From Rhodococcoides kyotonense (GTDB taxonomy: Bacteria > Actinomycetota > Actinomycetes > Mycobacteriales > Mycobacteriaceae): 64,000 nucleotides of DNA. The notes beneath the pieces are model-generated. The model had not been told where the DNA came from and did no database searches. It saw only the letters and a list, made by a program, of their open reading frames with translations. Shown in pieces: positions 1 to 12,146 of this stretch (the first letter of the stretch is position 1; every line of letters starts with the position of its first letter). Position numbers and translations under genes: made by a program. The stretch lies in assembly GCF_001645385.1 (NCBI RefSeq), contig NZ_LVHI01000023.1:571473-635472 (forward strand), read 5' to 3'.

Positions 1-200
1 TGCCGTCGGGGCGCATTTCCCGTGACGCCGCCGACGAGCTGTTCCAGCAGGTCAAGGGGGAGTGGGAGAAGGACCCCGACAACTGGCGCAATTCCTACCG
101 GCTGGCCAGGGCCTACGACTATGCGGGCGACCGGGGCCGGGCTCGCGAGACGATGAAGCGCGCGGTTGCACTCGAGCGTGCGGAGTCGGCGTCGAAGTGA
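1..200 (+). CDS. C-terminal end of a TPR-like protein (partial)
   Basis: Only the last 65 codons lie in the window, in the frame that ends with TGA at 198-200. The visible peptide contains WEKDPDNWRNSYRLARAYDY followed by AGDRGRARETMKRAVAL. This resembles one tetratricopeptide-type helical hairpin (the alanine/tyrosine spacing and the RAVAL ending) after a charged helix. TPR proteins are generally scaffolds for protein contacts, and no specific partner can be inferred. The stop codon overlaps the GTG start of the next gene (GTGA), which suggests the two are translated together. The beginning of the gene, and therefore its full domain content, is outside the window. Confidence 0.6.
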   Translation, partial: PSGRISRDAADELFQQVKGEWEKDPDNWRNSYRLARAYDYAGDRGRARETMKRAVALERAESASK

Positions 201-646
201 CCACACTCCTCGTCGTCCATCACACGCCGTCTCCGTCGACGCGCGAACTACTGGAAGCGGTTCTGGCGGGAGCGGGTGATTCGGAGATCGAGGGTGTGAC
301 GGTTCGGAGTGTCCCTGCGCTGGGCGCGACGGTGCCGGACGTGCTGGGTGCCGACGGCTACTTGTTCGGCACGTCCGCGAACTTCGGTTACATGAGCGGT
401 GCGCTCAAGCACTTCTTCGACACCACGTATTACCCGTGCCTCGACGCGGTCGCCGGGCGTCCGTACGGAATGTGGGTGCATGGCAACAACGACACGGCGG
501 GCGCGGTCACGGCCATGTCGAAGATCGTGACCGGGTGGGCGCTCGAACAAGTCTCTGCTGCAGTGGAAGTCACGGCCGTGGACAAGGCTGCGCGTGACTC
601 CTGCTACGAACTCGGAGGAATTCTCGCGGCGACGCTGATGGGTTGA
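197..646 (+). CDS. Flavodoxin / NADPH-dependent FMN reductase-like protein
   Basis: A 149-residue protein that starts at a GTG overlapping the previous stop. The N-terminus (TTLLVVHHTPSPSTRELL) looks like the flavodoxin phosphate-binding strand and loop. It is followed by GYLFGTSANFGYMSGALKHF, which matches the second FMN loop of the WrbA / flavodoxin-fold family (the usual form is PxxxGxxSGxLKxFxD). A member would bind FMN and either carry electrons or reduce quinones. The length is normal for a single-domain flavodoxin. I see no second domain and no membrane segment. The exact substrate cannot be read from the sequence. Confidence 0.75.
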   Translation: MTTLLVVHHTPSPSTRELLEAVLAGAGDSEIEGVTVRSVPALGATVPDVLGADGYLFGTSANFGYMSGALKHFFDTTYYPCLDAVAGRPYGMWVHGNNDTAGAVTAMSKIVTGWALEQVSAAVEVTAVDKAARDSCYELGGILAATLMG

Positions 647-697
647 CGCGGTGGGATGCCGCCGATACGTGTCGGTGCCCCGTGGCAAGGTGGCGGT

Positions 698-1918
698 ATG
701 CGCGAGATGAGTGCAGCGATGGCGCGGCGTACAGCTCTTGCTGCCCAGGGGCTGGCGTCGCCGCATCCGGTGACCGATCGTGGGGCGTCGACGCGTGCTG
801 TGCAGAAAGTGATCGACAGGAACCGTCTGCTTCAGATCGACTCGGTGTCCGTGCTGGTGCGTGCACACTACGCACCCTTGTTCAGCCGCGTCGGGAAGTA
901 CGACCGCACTCTCGTGGACAGGGCTGCGTGGACGGACACCAAGCGCAGTCCACGCAAGCTCGTCGAATACTGGGCGCACGAGGCCGCGTTGATCCCCGTC
1001 GAGGACTGGCCGCTGATGCGTTGGCGTACCGAACTCTACGAACACGGACGATGGGGTGGCGCCAAGACCGTGCTCGAGCGAAACCCCACGCTGGCCGACG
1101 ACATTCTGGCCGTCATCACCGACTCGGGTCCGTCCAGCGCAGGCGAGATCGAGCGCGCGTTGGACGTGGAGCGGCCGGGCCGCAAGGGGCCGTGGTGGGA
1201 TCGCAGTGACGTCAAAGTCGTGTGCGAGCAGCTGTTCGCAGCCGGTGTCGTGTCCGTCGATACTCGCGCCGGTTTCGTCCGGCATTACGACCTCACGGAA
1301 AGGGTCATCCCGGCGGACATCCTCGCTCGGAACGTCGACGAAGCCGATGCCGTGCGCCAGCTCGTCACGAATTCCGCTGTGGCACTGGGAATCGCGACCG
1401 AACCGGACCTGCGTGACTACTACCGACTCTCGCAGAAGCAGACCAAGGCGGCGATCGTCGACCTCGTCGAGGCGGGGACGCTCGAACCCGTCGAGGTCGA
1501 CGGGTGGGGCGCGCCTGCCTACCTGCACGTCGACGCACGAATTCCCCGCTCCGCCAAGGGTTCTACTCTGCTGTGCCCCTTCGACCCGATGATCTTCTTT
1601 CGGCCACGGGTGGAGCGAATCTTCGACTTCCACTACCGCATCGAGATCTACACCCCACAGCACAAGCGCATTCACGGCTATTACGTCTTCCCGTTTCTCA
1701 TGGACGGGGAACTCGTTGCGCGCGTCGACCTCAAGGGCGACCGAGCCCGATCGGAACTGCAGGTTCTCGGGGCCTTCGTCGACGGCGACCGCGACGCGGC
1801 CGTCATCGCGGACCGGCTCCTGCCTGTACTACGCGAGATGGCCGACTGGCTCGAACTGGGGACCATCGTCATCGGGGAGCGTGGGGATCTGGTTGCAGCA
1901 CTCGCGGCGTCGGCGTGA
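698..1918 (+). CDS. Winged-helix DNA-binding protein, YcaQ (crosslink-repair glycosylase) family
   Basis: A 406-residue protein similar in layout to the YcaQ/AlkX family of DNA glycosylases that unhook interstrand crosslinks. Visible features are an N-terminal stretch LQIDSVSVLVRAHYAPLFSR, where QIDSVxV is typical of the family, then Y-WAHEAALIP, and a C-terminal segment with LLCPFDPMIFFRPRVERIFDF ending in YVFPFLMDGELVARVDLK. The catalytic QxD-type motif expected for active YcaQ enzymes (QID) is present near residue 45. The start was placed at the ATG at 698, because upstream in-frame codons extend into the intergenic gap. It sits 52 bases after the flavodoxin gene and 19 bases before zwf, so co-transcription is possible. 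Confidence 0.75.
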   Translation: MREMSAAMARRTALAAQGLASPHPVTDRGASTRAVQKVIDRNRLLQIDSVSVLVRAHYAPLFSRVGKYDRTLVDRAAWTDTKRSPRKLVEYWAHEAALIPVEDWPLMRWRTELYEHGRWGGAKTVLERNPTLADDILAVITDSGPSSAGEIERALDVERPGRKGPWWDRSDVKVVCEQLFAAGVVSVDTRAGFVRHYDLTERVIPADILARNVDEADAVRQLVTNSAVALGIATEPDLRDYYRLSQKQTKAAIVDLVEAGTLEPVEVDGWGAPAYLHVDARIPRSAKGSTLLCPFDPMIFFRPRVERIFDFHYRIEIYTPQHKRIHGYYVFPFLMDGELVARVDLKGDRARSELQVLGAFVDGDRDAAVIADRLLPVLREMADWLELGTIVIGERGDLVAALAASA

Positions 1919-1937
1919 TGATGACACCATTCATTTC

Positions 1938-3398
1938 ATGACCGCGCCCACCGAAGAACTGCCACCCCAGGTCGTCGTGCTGTTCGGAGCGACCGGCGAC
2001 TTGGCACGCCGAAAGCTGTTGTCCAGCTTCATGCATCTCGTTCTGTCCGATCTGGCGCCGCGCATCCGCGTCGTCGGAACGTCGCTGGAGGAGATGACGA
2101 GCGACGAGTTCAGGCAGATGGCTCTCGAAGCGATCGACGAGTTCTCGTCTCGTAAGGTGTCCGAGGAGCAGTGGCGGGAATTCGCAGGGAAACTCAGTTA
2201 CGTCTCGCAGAAGGACGGGCCTGCCGCGCTCGCGGAAGCGGTCGCACACGCCGAAACGGAACTCGGGCCTGACGTTCGACGCCTGCACTACCTGAGCGTC
2301 CCGCCGAAGGCCGCTCTGGCAGTCGTGGACATGCTCGGCGAGGCCGATCTGGTGAAGCGGTCACGCATCATCATGGAGAAGCCGTTCGGCACCGACCTGG
2401 ACAGCGCGATCGCGCTCAACGCCAGACTGCACGAGACGTTCGACGAGGAGCAGATCTTCCGCATCGACCACTTCCTGGGCAAGGAACCCGCACAGAACAT
2501 TCTGGCGTTCCGGTTCGCGAACGGTCTGTTCGAACCGATCTGGAACCGGAATTTCATCGACCACGTTCAGATCGACGTTCCCGAGTCGCTGTCGTTGGAC
2601 GGCCGCGCCAACTTCTACGAGTCGACCGGAGCATTCAAGGACATGGTGGTCACCCACCTGTTCCAGATCCTCGCGTTCATGGCGATGGAGCCGCCGACTG
2701 CCCTGGAACCGGGCGCGATCGGCGAAGAGAAGAACAAGGTCTTCCGATCCATGGTTCCCCTCGATCCGCGCAAGGTCGTACGCGGGCAGTACAACGGCTA
2801 CCGCTCGGAACCGGGCGTGGCACCCGATTCCGAGACCGACACGTTCGTCGCGTTGCGGTGCGAAATCGACAATTGGCGCTGGGCAGGCGTGCCGTTCTAC
2901 CTACGCACCGGAAAGAAGATGGCCGAGGGACAACGCATCATCTCCATCGCGTTCCGCGAGCCACCGAAGAGTATGTTCCCGGCGGGCTCCGGTGTCGGCG
3001 CACAAGGTCCCGACCACCTGACGTTCGACCTCGCCGACGCGTCGAAGGTGTCGCTGTCGTTCTACGGCAAACGCCCCGGCCCCGGCATGAAGTTGGACAA
3101 ACTGAGCATGCAGTTCGCGATCGGCGACACCGAAAGGGCCGCAGACGTTCTCGAAGCCTACGAACGACTGATTCTCGACGCAATGCACGACGACCACACC
3201 CTGTTCACGACGGCCGAGGGCATCGAACGGCTGTGGGAGGTGTCGGCACCGCTACTCGCGGACCCGCCGCCCGTGCGTCAGTACGCGCCGGGATCGTGGG
3301 GTCCCAATGCCATTCATCAGCTGATCGCTCCGAACGCCTGGCGGCTGCCGTTCGAGCGTGCCTGGCGTGAGAACACCGAATCGACGAGGAGCAACTGA
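1938..3398 (+). CDS. zwf: Glucose-6-phosphate 1-dehydrogenase
   Basis: Oxidises glucose 6-phosphate with NADP+ in the first step of the oxidative pentose phosphate pathway in the cytoplasm. The 486-residue product has the N-terminal dinucleotide loop GATGDLARRK (about residues 17-26), the EKPFGTDLDSA motif, and the active-site signature RIDHFLGKEPAQN (about residues 175-187) with the catalytic histidine. The length is normal for the family. The start at 1938 puts Met directly before TAPTEELPPQVVVLFGATGD. A longer open frame upstream overlaps the previous gene and is not used. zwf here is not beside opcA, tal or gnd, so this may be a second, stand-alone copy. The stop lies one base from the stop of the convergent RHH gene. 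Confidence 0.95.
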   Translation: MTAPTEELPPQVVVLFGATGDLARRKLLSSFMHLVLSDLAPRIRVVGTSLEEMTSDEFRQMALEAIDEFSSRKVSEEQWREFAGKLSYVSQKDGPAALAEAVAHAETELGPDVRRLHYLSVPPKAALAVVDMLGEADLVKRSRIIMEKPFGTDLDSAIALNARLHETFDEEQIFRIDHFLGKEPAQNILAFRFANGLFEPIWNRNFIDHVQIDVPESLSLDGRANFYESTGAFKDMVVTHLFQILAFMAMEPPTALEPGAIGEEKNKVFRSMVPLDPRKVVRGQYNGYRSEPGVAPDSETDTFVALRCEIDNWRWAGVPFYLRTGKKMAEGQRIISIAFREPPKSMFPAGSGVGAQGPDHLTFDLADASKVSLSFYGKRPGPGMKLDKLSMQFAIGDTERAADVLEAYERLILDAMHDDHTLFTTAEGIERLWEVSAPLLADPPPVRQYAPGSWGPNAIHQLIAPNAWRLPFERAWRENTESTRSN

Positions 3399-3399
3399 A

Positions 3400-3864
3400 T
3401 CAGTACGGACGTTCCTTGCGCATCTGGTCGCGCAACGCGCCCTGAACCGCTTGCGACAGCCACGAATTGAGGGACACCCCGTTCATCGACGCGGCCTCCT
3501 CGGCCCGTTCCTTCACGTGCTCGACCATGCGCAGCGTGACGCGTCGCATTTCGCCGGTGACGTCCTCCATCGTCGGATAGTCCTCGGGCTCGGGTGTCGT
3601 CGCCTCGGTCTCGGCCGGGTCGACGTCACGGGTGACATCGGCTACGGCCTCGTTCCCGGTCAGACGCAGGTGCACCGAGTGGCCGTCGATCTGCGCCGAG
3701 ATCTCCTCGGCGAAATCGGACAGGGCCTGCAGCAACATCAACCTGGCCGACGCCTGGGCTGCAGACCCGAGGGCGTCGGCGGTCTGTCGTGTCCGTTCGT
3801 CGCCGAGGGCAGCCGCGGCAAGGAGGTCGGCACGCAACGACGCGGTGTACGAATCGAGTTCCAT
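3400..3864 (-). CDS. HicB-like ribbon-helix-helix DNA-binding protein
   Basis: A 154-residue protein. The N-terminal two thirds resemble a partner- or sensor-type domain (residues 1-90, including DSYTASLRADLL and SVHLRLTGNEAVADV). The C-terminal 45 residues read as a ribbon-helix-helix: a strand (RRVTLRM), helix 1 (EHVKERAEEAASMN), the turn GVSLN, and helix 2 (SWLSQAVQGALR). This is the C-terminal layout of HicB-family antitoxins and related repressors. No HicA-like toxin lies next to it: its 3' neighbour is zwf, convergent with one base between stops, and its 5' neighbour is divergent thyX. The gene may therefore be an orphan regulator. A cluster of TGACGTCA repeats lies directly upstream of its start and is the likely autoregulatory operator. 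Confidence 0.7.
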   Translation of the reverse strand: MELDSYTASLRADLLAAAALGDERTRQTADALGSAAQASARLMLLQALSDFAEEISAQIDGHSVHLRLTGNEAVADVTRDVDPAETEATTPEPEDYPTMEDVTGEMRRVTLRMVEHVKERAEEAASMNGVSLNSWLSQAVQGALRDQMRKERPY

Positions 3865-3874
3865 GACGCCAGTG

Positions 3875-3914
3875 TGACGTCATAAGTGACGTCATGCAAG
3901 GCGTCACAGTGACG
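3875..3914. promoter_or_regulatory. TGACGTCA operator cluster between the RHH gene and thyX
   Basis: Two perfect copies of the palindrome TGACGTCA (3875-3882 and 3887-3894) are spaced 12 bp start to start. An inverted repeat CGTCAC-A-GTGACG follows at 3902-3914. Together they cover about 40 bp beginning 11 bp upstream of the RHH gene start. They end just before a TACAGT -10-like box (3921-3926) that could serve thyX. Short palindromes repeated about every 10-12 bp are the usual target of ribbon-helix-helix dimers binding cooperatively. That the adjacent protein binds here is inference. Confidence 0.6.
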
Positions 3915-3964
3915 TACGACTACAGTCGCACTGATATTTCAGCAGCAGGGGCGGAAGGGACGCG

Positions 3965-7480
<3,516 letters not shown>

Positions 7481-7497
7481 CGCTCCTGCGGCAATCA

Positions 7498-7537
7498 ATG
7501 CGTGCGTAGTCGGTCTCCGGACCGACTACGCACGCAT
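7498..7537. terminator. Hairpin terminator between rnj and the TauE gene
   Basis: A perfect 17-bp stem (7498-7514 with 7521-7537) closes a 6-base loop CTCCGG, with no U-tract. It lies between two convergent genes and can serve both. The outer arm reads CGTGCGTAG / CTACGCACG, a form shared with three other hairpins in this window. Confidence 0.8.
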
Positions 7538-7544
7538 CGGTCGT

Positions 7545-8324
7545 TCAGGCCAACAACCGCCACAGGCCGACGATGCCGAGCGCGACGATGGTCGCGCGGA
7601 GTGCGGTGGGAGACAAGCGCCGCCCGTAGCGAGCGCCGATCGACCCACCGACCAGAGAGCCGACGGCGATCAATCCCGCTGCGGCCCAACTGATCCGGTC
7701 GAACGCGACGATCGTGTACGCGACCGCCGCGACGATGTTGACGATCAGCGACAGCAGATTCTTCGCCGCGTTCATGCGCTGGATCGACTCCGGCAGCAGC
7801 GCTCCCATCACGCCGATCAACAGAATCCCCTGCGCCGCAGTGAAATAACCGCCGTAGATGCCGACGAGGAAAGTTCCGATCGTCAGCATCACGAGATGCC
7901 CTCGGCCGACGTGGTCGGCTGCCTTGCCGGCGGCCTCCGACCGTGATCGCGCCCAGGCTTGAATCCGAGGCTGCGCCACGACCAGGATCAGTGCCCCGAT
8001 GAGCAGCACGGGAACGACTGCGGCGAACACGGTTTCCGGAAGGTGCAGCAGCAACCACGAACCGAGCAGAGCACCGAGGAACGACGCAGGAATCTGCCAC
8101 CGCAGTCGGTTCCACTGGCCGCGCAGTTCGCGGCGATATCCCCACGTGCCGGACACGCCTCCCGCCACGAGTCCGACGGCGTTGGACATCGTCGCCACGA
8201 CGGGCGGATAGCCGAACGCGACGAGCGTGGGGAACGTGATCAGCGTTCCCGAGCCGACGACGGCGTTGATGGCTCCGGCACCGAGTCCTGCAACGAGGAT
8301 GATCACAATTTCGGAGATCGGCAC
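7545..8324 (-). CDS. TauE/SafE-family sulfite/anion exporter-like membrane protein
   Basis: A 259-residue integral membrane protein. The N-terminus ISEIVIILVAGLGAGAINAVVGSGTLITFPTL is the hallmark first segment of the TauE/SafE (DUF81) family. A second half-repeat follows with HLVMLTIGTFLVGIYGGYFTAAQGIL. About eight hydrophobic helices are visible. Family members export sulfite, sulfoacetate or other small organic anions, and the substrate here is unknown. The GTG start at 8324 was chosen because the longer frame upstream encodes an arginine-rich stretch and would run into the divergent gene. No sulfur-metabolism genes lie beside it. Confidence 0.85.
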   Translation of the reverse strand: MPISEIVIILVAGLGAGAINAVVGSGTLITFPTLVAFGYPPVVATMSNAVGLVAGGVSGTWGYRRELRGQWNRLRWQIPASFLGALLGSWLLLHLPETVFAAVVPVLLIGALILVVAQPRIQAWARSRSEAAGKAADHVGRGHLVMLTIGTFLVGIYGGYFTAAQGILLIGVMGALLPESIQRMNAAKNLLSLIVNIVAAVAYTIVAFDRISWAAAGLIAVGSLVGGSIGARYGRRLSPTALRATIVALGIVGLWRLLA

Positions 8325-8372
8325 CGGCCCGAGATTACGGCTCGCCCTGCGGCGCATCGCCGACGGGGCACG

Positions 8373-8378
8373 TACGGT
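8373..8378 (+). promoter_or_regulatory. -10 box for the TIGR03085-like gene (leaderless type)
   Basis: TACGGT ends 8 bases before the GTG at 8387. No purine-rich ribosome site lies between. Confidence 0.4.
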
Positions 8379-8386
8379 GTATCGGT

Positions 8387-9007
8387 GTGAGCCTCGCACA
8401 ACACGAACGCGCTGAACTCGTCTCGACTCTGACCGCGGTGGGGGAGTCCGCGCCGACGCTGTGCGGAGAGTGGACCGCACGCGATCTCGCCGCGCACCTC
8501 GTCGTTCGAGAACGGCGTCTCGACGCGGCGCCGGGAATTCTGGTGCCCTTCCTCGCCGGCTACACCGAACGGGTCCAGAAGGGCGTGGCGCGACAGCCGT
8601 TTCCGGAACTGGTGGCCGCGGTCGCGTCGGGACCCCCGGTCTGGTCGCCCTTCAAGGTGCTCGATCCGGTGATCAACGTCGGCGAGATGTTCGTGCACCA
8701 CGAGGACCTGCGGCGCGCTCGGCCGGGATGGGAGCCGCGCGTGCTCTCGGAGGCGATGGAGAACAAGCTGTGGTCGATCGCGTCGAAGATCGGACGTCTC
8801 GCGTACCGCGGGGCAGGCGTCGGCGTGATCCTTCGCACTCCTGACGGCCGGACTGCGACGGTGAGCAAGGGCGATCGATCCGTCGTCCTGATCGGGTTGC
8901 CGTCGGAGCTGCTGTTGGATGCGTTCGGCCGCTCCGAAGTCGTGATCGAGGCCGACGGCGACGCCGCCGACGTCGACGCTGTCCGGAAGCTCGACCGCAG
9001 CTTCTAG
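8387..9007 (+). CDS. TIGR03085-like / mycothiol-dependent maleylpyruvate isomerase-superfamily protein
   Basis: A 206-residue DinB-like protein. The N-terminus reads HERAELVSTLTAVGESAPTLCGEWTARDLAAHLVVRERRLDA, which fits the TIGR03085 family of putative metal-binding proteins in actinobacteria. The W-T-ARDLAAH and later MFVHHEDLRRARPGW histidines are the likely metal ligands. Relatives of this superfamily use mycothiol as cofactor. The specific reaction here is not known. It is divergent from the TauE gene (62 bp between start codons) and precedes ftsK by 56 bp. Confidence 0.75.
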   Translation: MSLAQHERAELVSTLTAVGESAPTLCGEWTARDLAAHLVVRERRLDAAPGILVPFLAGYTERVQKGVARQPFPELVAAVASGPPVWSPFKVLDPVINVGEMFVHHEDLRRARPGWEPRVLSEAMENKLWSIASKIGRLAYRGAGVGVILRTPDGRTATVSKGDRSVVLIGLPSELLLDAFGRSEVVIEADGDAADVDAVRKLDRSF

Positions 9008-9051
9008 CCTGTTGCTCGTGTTGCGGATGGTTTCGAAGGTGCTCTTGCGAC

Positions 9052-9057
9052 TAGCCT
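9052..9057 (+). promoter_or_regulatory. -10 box for ftsK (leaderless type)
   Basis: TAGCCT ends 6 bases before the ftsK ATG at 9064. TTGCGA (9045-9050) is too close to be its -35 element. Confidence 0.4.
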
Positions 9058-9063
9058 GAGGGC

Positions 9064-11742
9064 ATGGCAGGAAAGACCAGCACTCGAAGTTCGCGAGCCG
9101 GCGGTGCCGGGGATTCGACGACGTCGCGTGCTTCGGGGGGATCGCGGAAGTCCTCCGGAGGACGAACGACGCGGACGGTGTCGACACCACGCAAAGCGAC
9201 GGCACCGCGTAAGTCCAGCCCGGCGAAAGCCACTACGCGCACGCCGGCCGCGCGCAGGCCCGCCAAGAAGAAGTCCGGCGGGGGTGCGCTGAACGCGGTA
9301 GGCCGCGGCATCTCGTCGACCTGGTCGATGGCAGCCAAGGGCGTCGGCGCGACGACACGGACGGTCAGCAAGGCCAAGGACATCGAGCACGGTCACCGCC
9401 GCGACGGCATCGCCCTCGGGTTGATCGCCGTCAGCGTCGTCGTCGCAGCAGCCGTCTGGGTCAGCGCAGGCGGCCCCGTCGGTGAGTGGATCGAAATCGC
9501 GGTACGCGCCCTCGTCGGCGACGCCGGGTACATCGTGCCGGTACTCGGCGTGGCGCTCGCCGTCGTACTGATGCGGTCCGAGCCGAACCCCGAGATTCGC
9601 CCCCGGCTGGTTCTCGGTTCGATTCTGGTAGCTCTGCCGGTTCTCGGAATGTGGCACCTGGCCGCAGGATCGCCCGCGGATTCTGCGGGCCGCGCGACGG
9701 GCGGCGGCTTCTTCGGCTACGTCGCAGGCGGCCCGCTGGCCGACGGTGTCACGGTCTGGCTCGCCGTTCCGCTGCTGCTCCTCGCCGGGCTGTTCGGCGT
9801 ACTCCTGCTGACCGGAACGACGGTCCGTGACGTCCCGGGTCGGCTGCGGTCGCTCTTCGGCACCGACAGCCGGGGCGACGAGTACGGCGACTACGACCCC
9901 GCCGATTTCGGTTCCGAGTTCGACGACGGCTACGGCGGTTACGACGACAGCGCTCTCGACGGCTACCCCGTCGACGGTGCCGATCCGTACAGTTCCACAG
10001 GCTCCACTCCTGCCGAAAACTATCCGACCGAGGAATACGTCCCGGTCAAGCGCCCGCGGTCGCGTCGAACGCCGCCGCCCGAGGCGCCGACCGAGGTCAT
10101 CCCGCCGGGACCCGAACCCACGCCGGAACCCGTCGCGGCACCTGCTGCTGAGGCGCCTTCCCGTCCGAAGCCGAAGCCCGTCGTCAAGGCGACCGAACCG
10201 AAGCCGACGTCCGACGAGGACAAGATCGTCGTCGATCGCGTCGTGGACGGCGACTACACACTGCCGTCGCTGTCGCTGCTGATCGACGGGGATCCGCCCA
10301 AGACGCGCAGCCAGGCCAACGACGCGATGATCGAGGCCATCTCCGAGGTGCTCGAGCAGTTCAAGATCGACGCCGCGGTCACCGGCTTCACCCGAGGCCC
10401 GACGGTCACCCGGTACGAGGTCGAGCTCGGTCCCGGTGTCAAGGTCGAGAAGATCACCGCGCTGCATCGCAACATCGCGTACGCAGTGGCCACCGACAAC
10501 GTGCGTCTCCTCGCGCCGATCCCGGGCAAGTCCGCCGTCGGCATCGAGGTGCCCAACTCCGACCGTGAGATGGTGCGTCTCGCCGACGTGCTGACCGCGC
10601 CGTCGACGCGCAAGGATCACCATCCGCTGGTGATCGGGCTCGGCAAGGACATCGAGGGTGACTTCGTCAGCGCGAACCTCGCGAAGATGCCGCACCTCCT
10701 CGTCGCCGGTTCCACGGGTTCGGGTAAGTCGAGCTTCGTGAACTCGATGCTCGTCTCGCTGCTCGCACGTGCGACGCCCGAGGAAGTGCGGATGATCCTG
10801 ATCGACCCGAAGATGGTCGAGCTGACGCCGTACGAAGGAATCCCGCACCTCATCACCCCGATCATCACGCAGCCGAAGAAGGCAGCGGCGGCGCTCGCCT
10901 GGTTGGTCGAGGAGATGGAGCAGCGCTATCAGGACATGCAGGTCAACAAGGTCCGGCACATCGACGACTTCAACAAGAAGGTCAAGTCGGGCGAGATCAC
11001 GGCGCCGCTCGGTAGCGAGCGCGTGTACCGGCCGTACCCGTACATCCTGGCGATCGTCGACGAGCTCGCCGACCTGATGATGACCGCGCCCCGCGACGTC
11101 GAGGACGCGATCGTCCGCATCACGCAGAAGGCGCGTGCGGCCGGTATCCACCTCGTGCTGGCCACGCAGCGACCGTCCGTCGACGTCGTCACCGGTCTGA
11201 TCAAGACGAATGTGCCGTCACGACTCGCGTTCGCGACGTCGTCGCTCACCGACTCGCGCGTCATTCTCGATCAGCCGGGCGCCGAGAAGCTCATCGGAAT
11301 GGGCGACGCCCTGTTCCTGCCGATGGGTGCGGGAAAGCCGACGCGTCTGCAGGGTGCATTCATCACCGACGAGGAAATCGGCGCTGTCGTCGACTTCGCG
11401 AAGAACCAGGCGGAGCCGGAATACAACGAGACCGTCACCGCGGCCAAGGCGTCGGACAAGAAGGACGTCGATCCGGACATCGGCGACGACCTCGACGTGC
11501 TGCTGCAGGCGGTGGAGCTCGTCGTGACGAGTCAGTTCGGTTCGACGTCGATGCTGCAGCGCAAGCTCCGCGTCGGATTCGCGAAAGCGGGCAGGCTGAT
11601 GGATCTCATGGAGAACCGGGGAGTGGTCGGGCCGAGCGAAGGCTCCAAGGCCCGCGAAGTGCTCGTCAAGCCGGAGGAGCTCGACGGTCTGCTCTGGTCG
11701 ATCAAGGGCGGCGACCCGGACGAGGCGCCTGCCGAGGAGTGA
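9064..11742 (+). CDS. ftsK: DNA translocase FtsK
   Basis: A septum-located ATPase that pumps chromosome ends and activates dimer resolution at division. The 892-residue protein begins with a basic, Ser/Lys/Arg-rich cytoplasmic tail (residues 1-115). Four to five transmembrane helices follow up to about residue 255. Next come an acidic/proline-rich linker (about 270-390) and the motor domain with Walker [14 protein letters not shown] (about 548-560) and Walker [14 protein letters not shown]. The C-terminal winged-helix gamma domain contains [22 protein letters not shown] (about 820-845), which reads KOPS-type sites. It is somewhat longer than many homologues because of the N-terminal basic tail. 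Confidence 0.95.
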   Translation: MAGKTSTRSSRAGGAGDSTTSRASGGSRKSSGGRTTRTVSTPRKATAPRKSSPAKATTRTPAARRPAKKKSGGGALNAVGRGISSTWSMAAKGVGATTRTVSKAKDIEHGHRRDGIALGLIAVSVVVAAAVWVSAGGPVGEWIEIAVRALVGDAGYIVPVLGVALAVVLMRSEPNPEIRPRLVLGSILVALPVLGMWHLAAGSPADSAGRATGGGFFGYVAGGPLADGVTVWLAVPLLLLAGLFGVLLLTGTTVRDVPGRLRSLFGTDSRGDEYGDYDPADFGSEFDDGYGGYDDSALDGYPVDGADPYSSTGSTPAENYPTEEYVPVKRPRSRRTPPPEAPTEVIPPGPEPTPEPVAAPAAEAPSRPKPKPVVKATEPKPTSDEDKIVVDRVVDGDYTLPSLSLLIDGDPPKTRSQANDAMIEAISEVLEQFKIDAAVTGFTRGPTVTRYEVELGPGVKVEKITALHRNIAYAVATDNVRLLAPIPGKSAVGIEVPNSDREMVRLADVLTAPSTRKDHHPLVIGLGKDIEGDFVSANLAKMPHLLVAGSTGSGKSSFVNSMLVSLLARATPEEVRMILIDPKMVELTPYEGIPHLITPIITQPKKAAAALAWLVEEMEQRYQDMQVNKVRHIDDFNKKVKSGEITAPLGSERVYRPYPYILAIVDELADLMMTAPRDVEDAIVRITQKARAAGIHLVLATQRPSVDVVTGLIKTNVPSRLAFATSSLTDSRVILDQPGAEKLIGMGDALFLPMGAGKPTRLQGAFITDEEIGAVVDFAKNQAEPEYNETVTAAKASDKKDVDPDIGDDLDVLLQAVELVVTSQFGSTSMLQRKLRVGFAKAGRLMDLMENRGVVGPSEGSKAREVLVKPEELDGLLWSIKGGDPDEAPAEE

Positions 11743-11754
11743 TGCGCCTGCGGT

Positions 11755-11802
11755 GCCCGTGCGCGGTTGGTACGACCCTGGGCCAACCAATTACGCACGG
11801 GC
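11755..11802. terminator. Hairpin terminator between ftsK and the YciI gene
   Basis: The outer stem GCCCGTGCG (11755-11763) pairs with CGCACGGGC (11794-11802). The inner stem GGTTGG (11765-11770) pairs with CCAACC (11783-11788). No U-tract. It is placed between convergent genes and belongs to the same CGTGCG-ended hairpin set as 7498-7537. Confidence 0.65.
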
Positions 11803-11814
11803 CGCGCAGCGGCA

Positions 11815-12096
11815 CTAAGCGAACGCGCCCATGACGGGGGTCCATTCGGTGACGACGGACGCCTCGACGAGGTTCTCGACCTGGAACGGGTCCTGAGCGA
11901 ACAGCTCGACCACGGACTCGCGGTCGGTGCCTTCGACGATGATGAGTGCGCCGCTGCCGTCGGCGAACGGGCCGCTGGACACGAGGGTCTTCTTCTCCAG
12001 CAGGTCCCTCAGCCATTCGCGGTGCGTCGCACGGTGCGTGTCACGCCCGTCGGTGGTGCTGGGCGAGTACGTGTAGACAACGGAGAACAACGCCAT
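11815..12096 (-). CDS. YciI-family protein
   Basis: A 93-residue YCII-related protein (dimeric alpha+beta fold). The start ALFSVVYTYSPSTTDGRDTHRATHREWL and the ending QDPFQVENLVEASVVTEWTPVMGAFA match the family pattern, with the conserved histidine-containing helix and the DPF motif. The biochemical role of the family is mostly unknown, although relatives include a dehalogenase-like enzyme. The ATG at 12096 is preceded by a GAAGGA ribosome site. It lies 50 bases downstream of argA on the same strand, so it may share that transcript. Confidence 0.8.
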   Translation of the reverse strand: MALFSVVYTYSPSTTDGRDTHRATHREWLRDLLEKKTLVSSGPFADGSGALIIVEGTDRESVVELFAQDPFQVENLVEASVVTEWTPVMGAFA

Positions 12097-12146
12097 GGAA
12101 CTGATTCCTTCGTTCGAGCAGTGAGAAAGGGACAGCACGAATCCTG

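Noticed and set aside
3400..3864. Complete HicAB toxin-antitoxin pair
   Set aside because: No small HicA-like frame lies on either side. The neighbours are zwf and thyX with normal spacing.
9004..11151. A 715-residue minus-strand frame opposite ftsK
   Set aside because: The amino-acid composition (Arg/Asp/His/Val rich, no recognisable motif) is typical of a GC-rich shadow of a real gene. FtsK motifs are on the plus strand.
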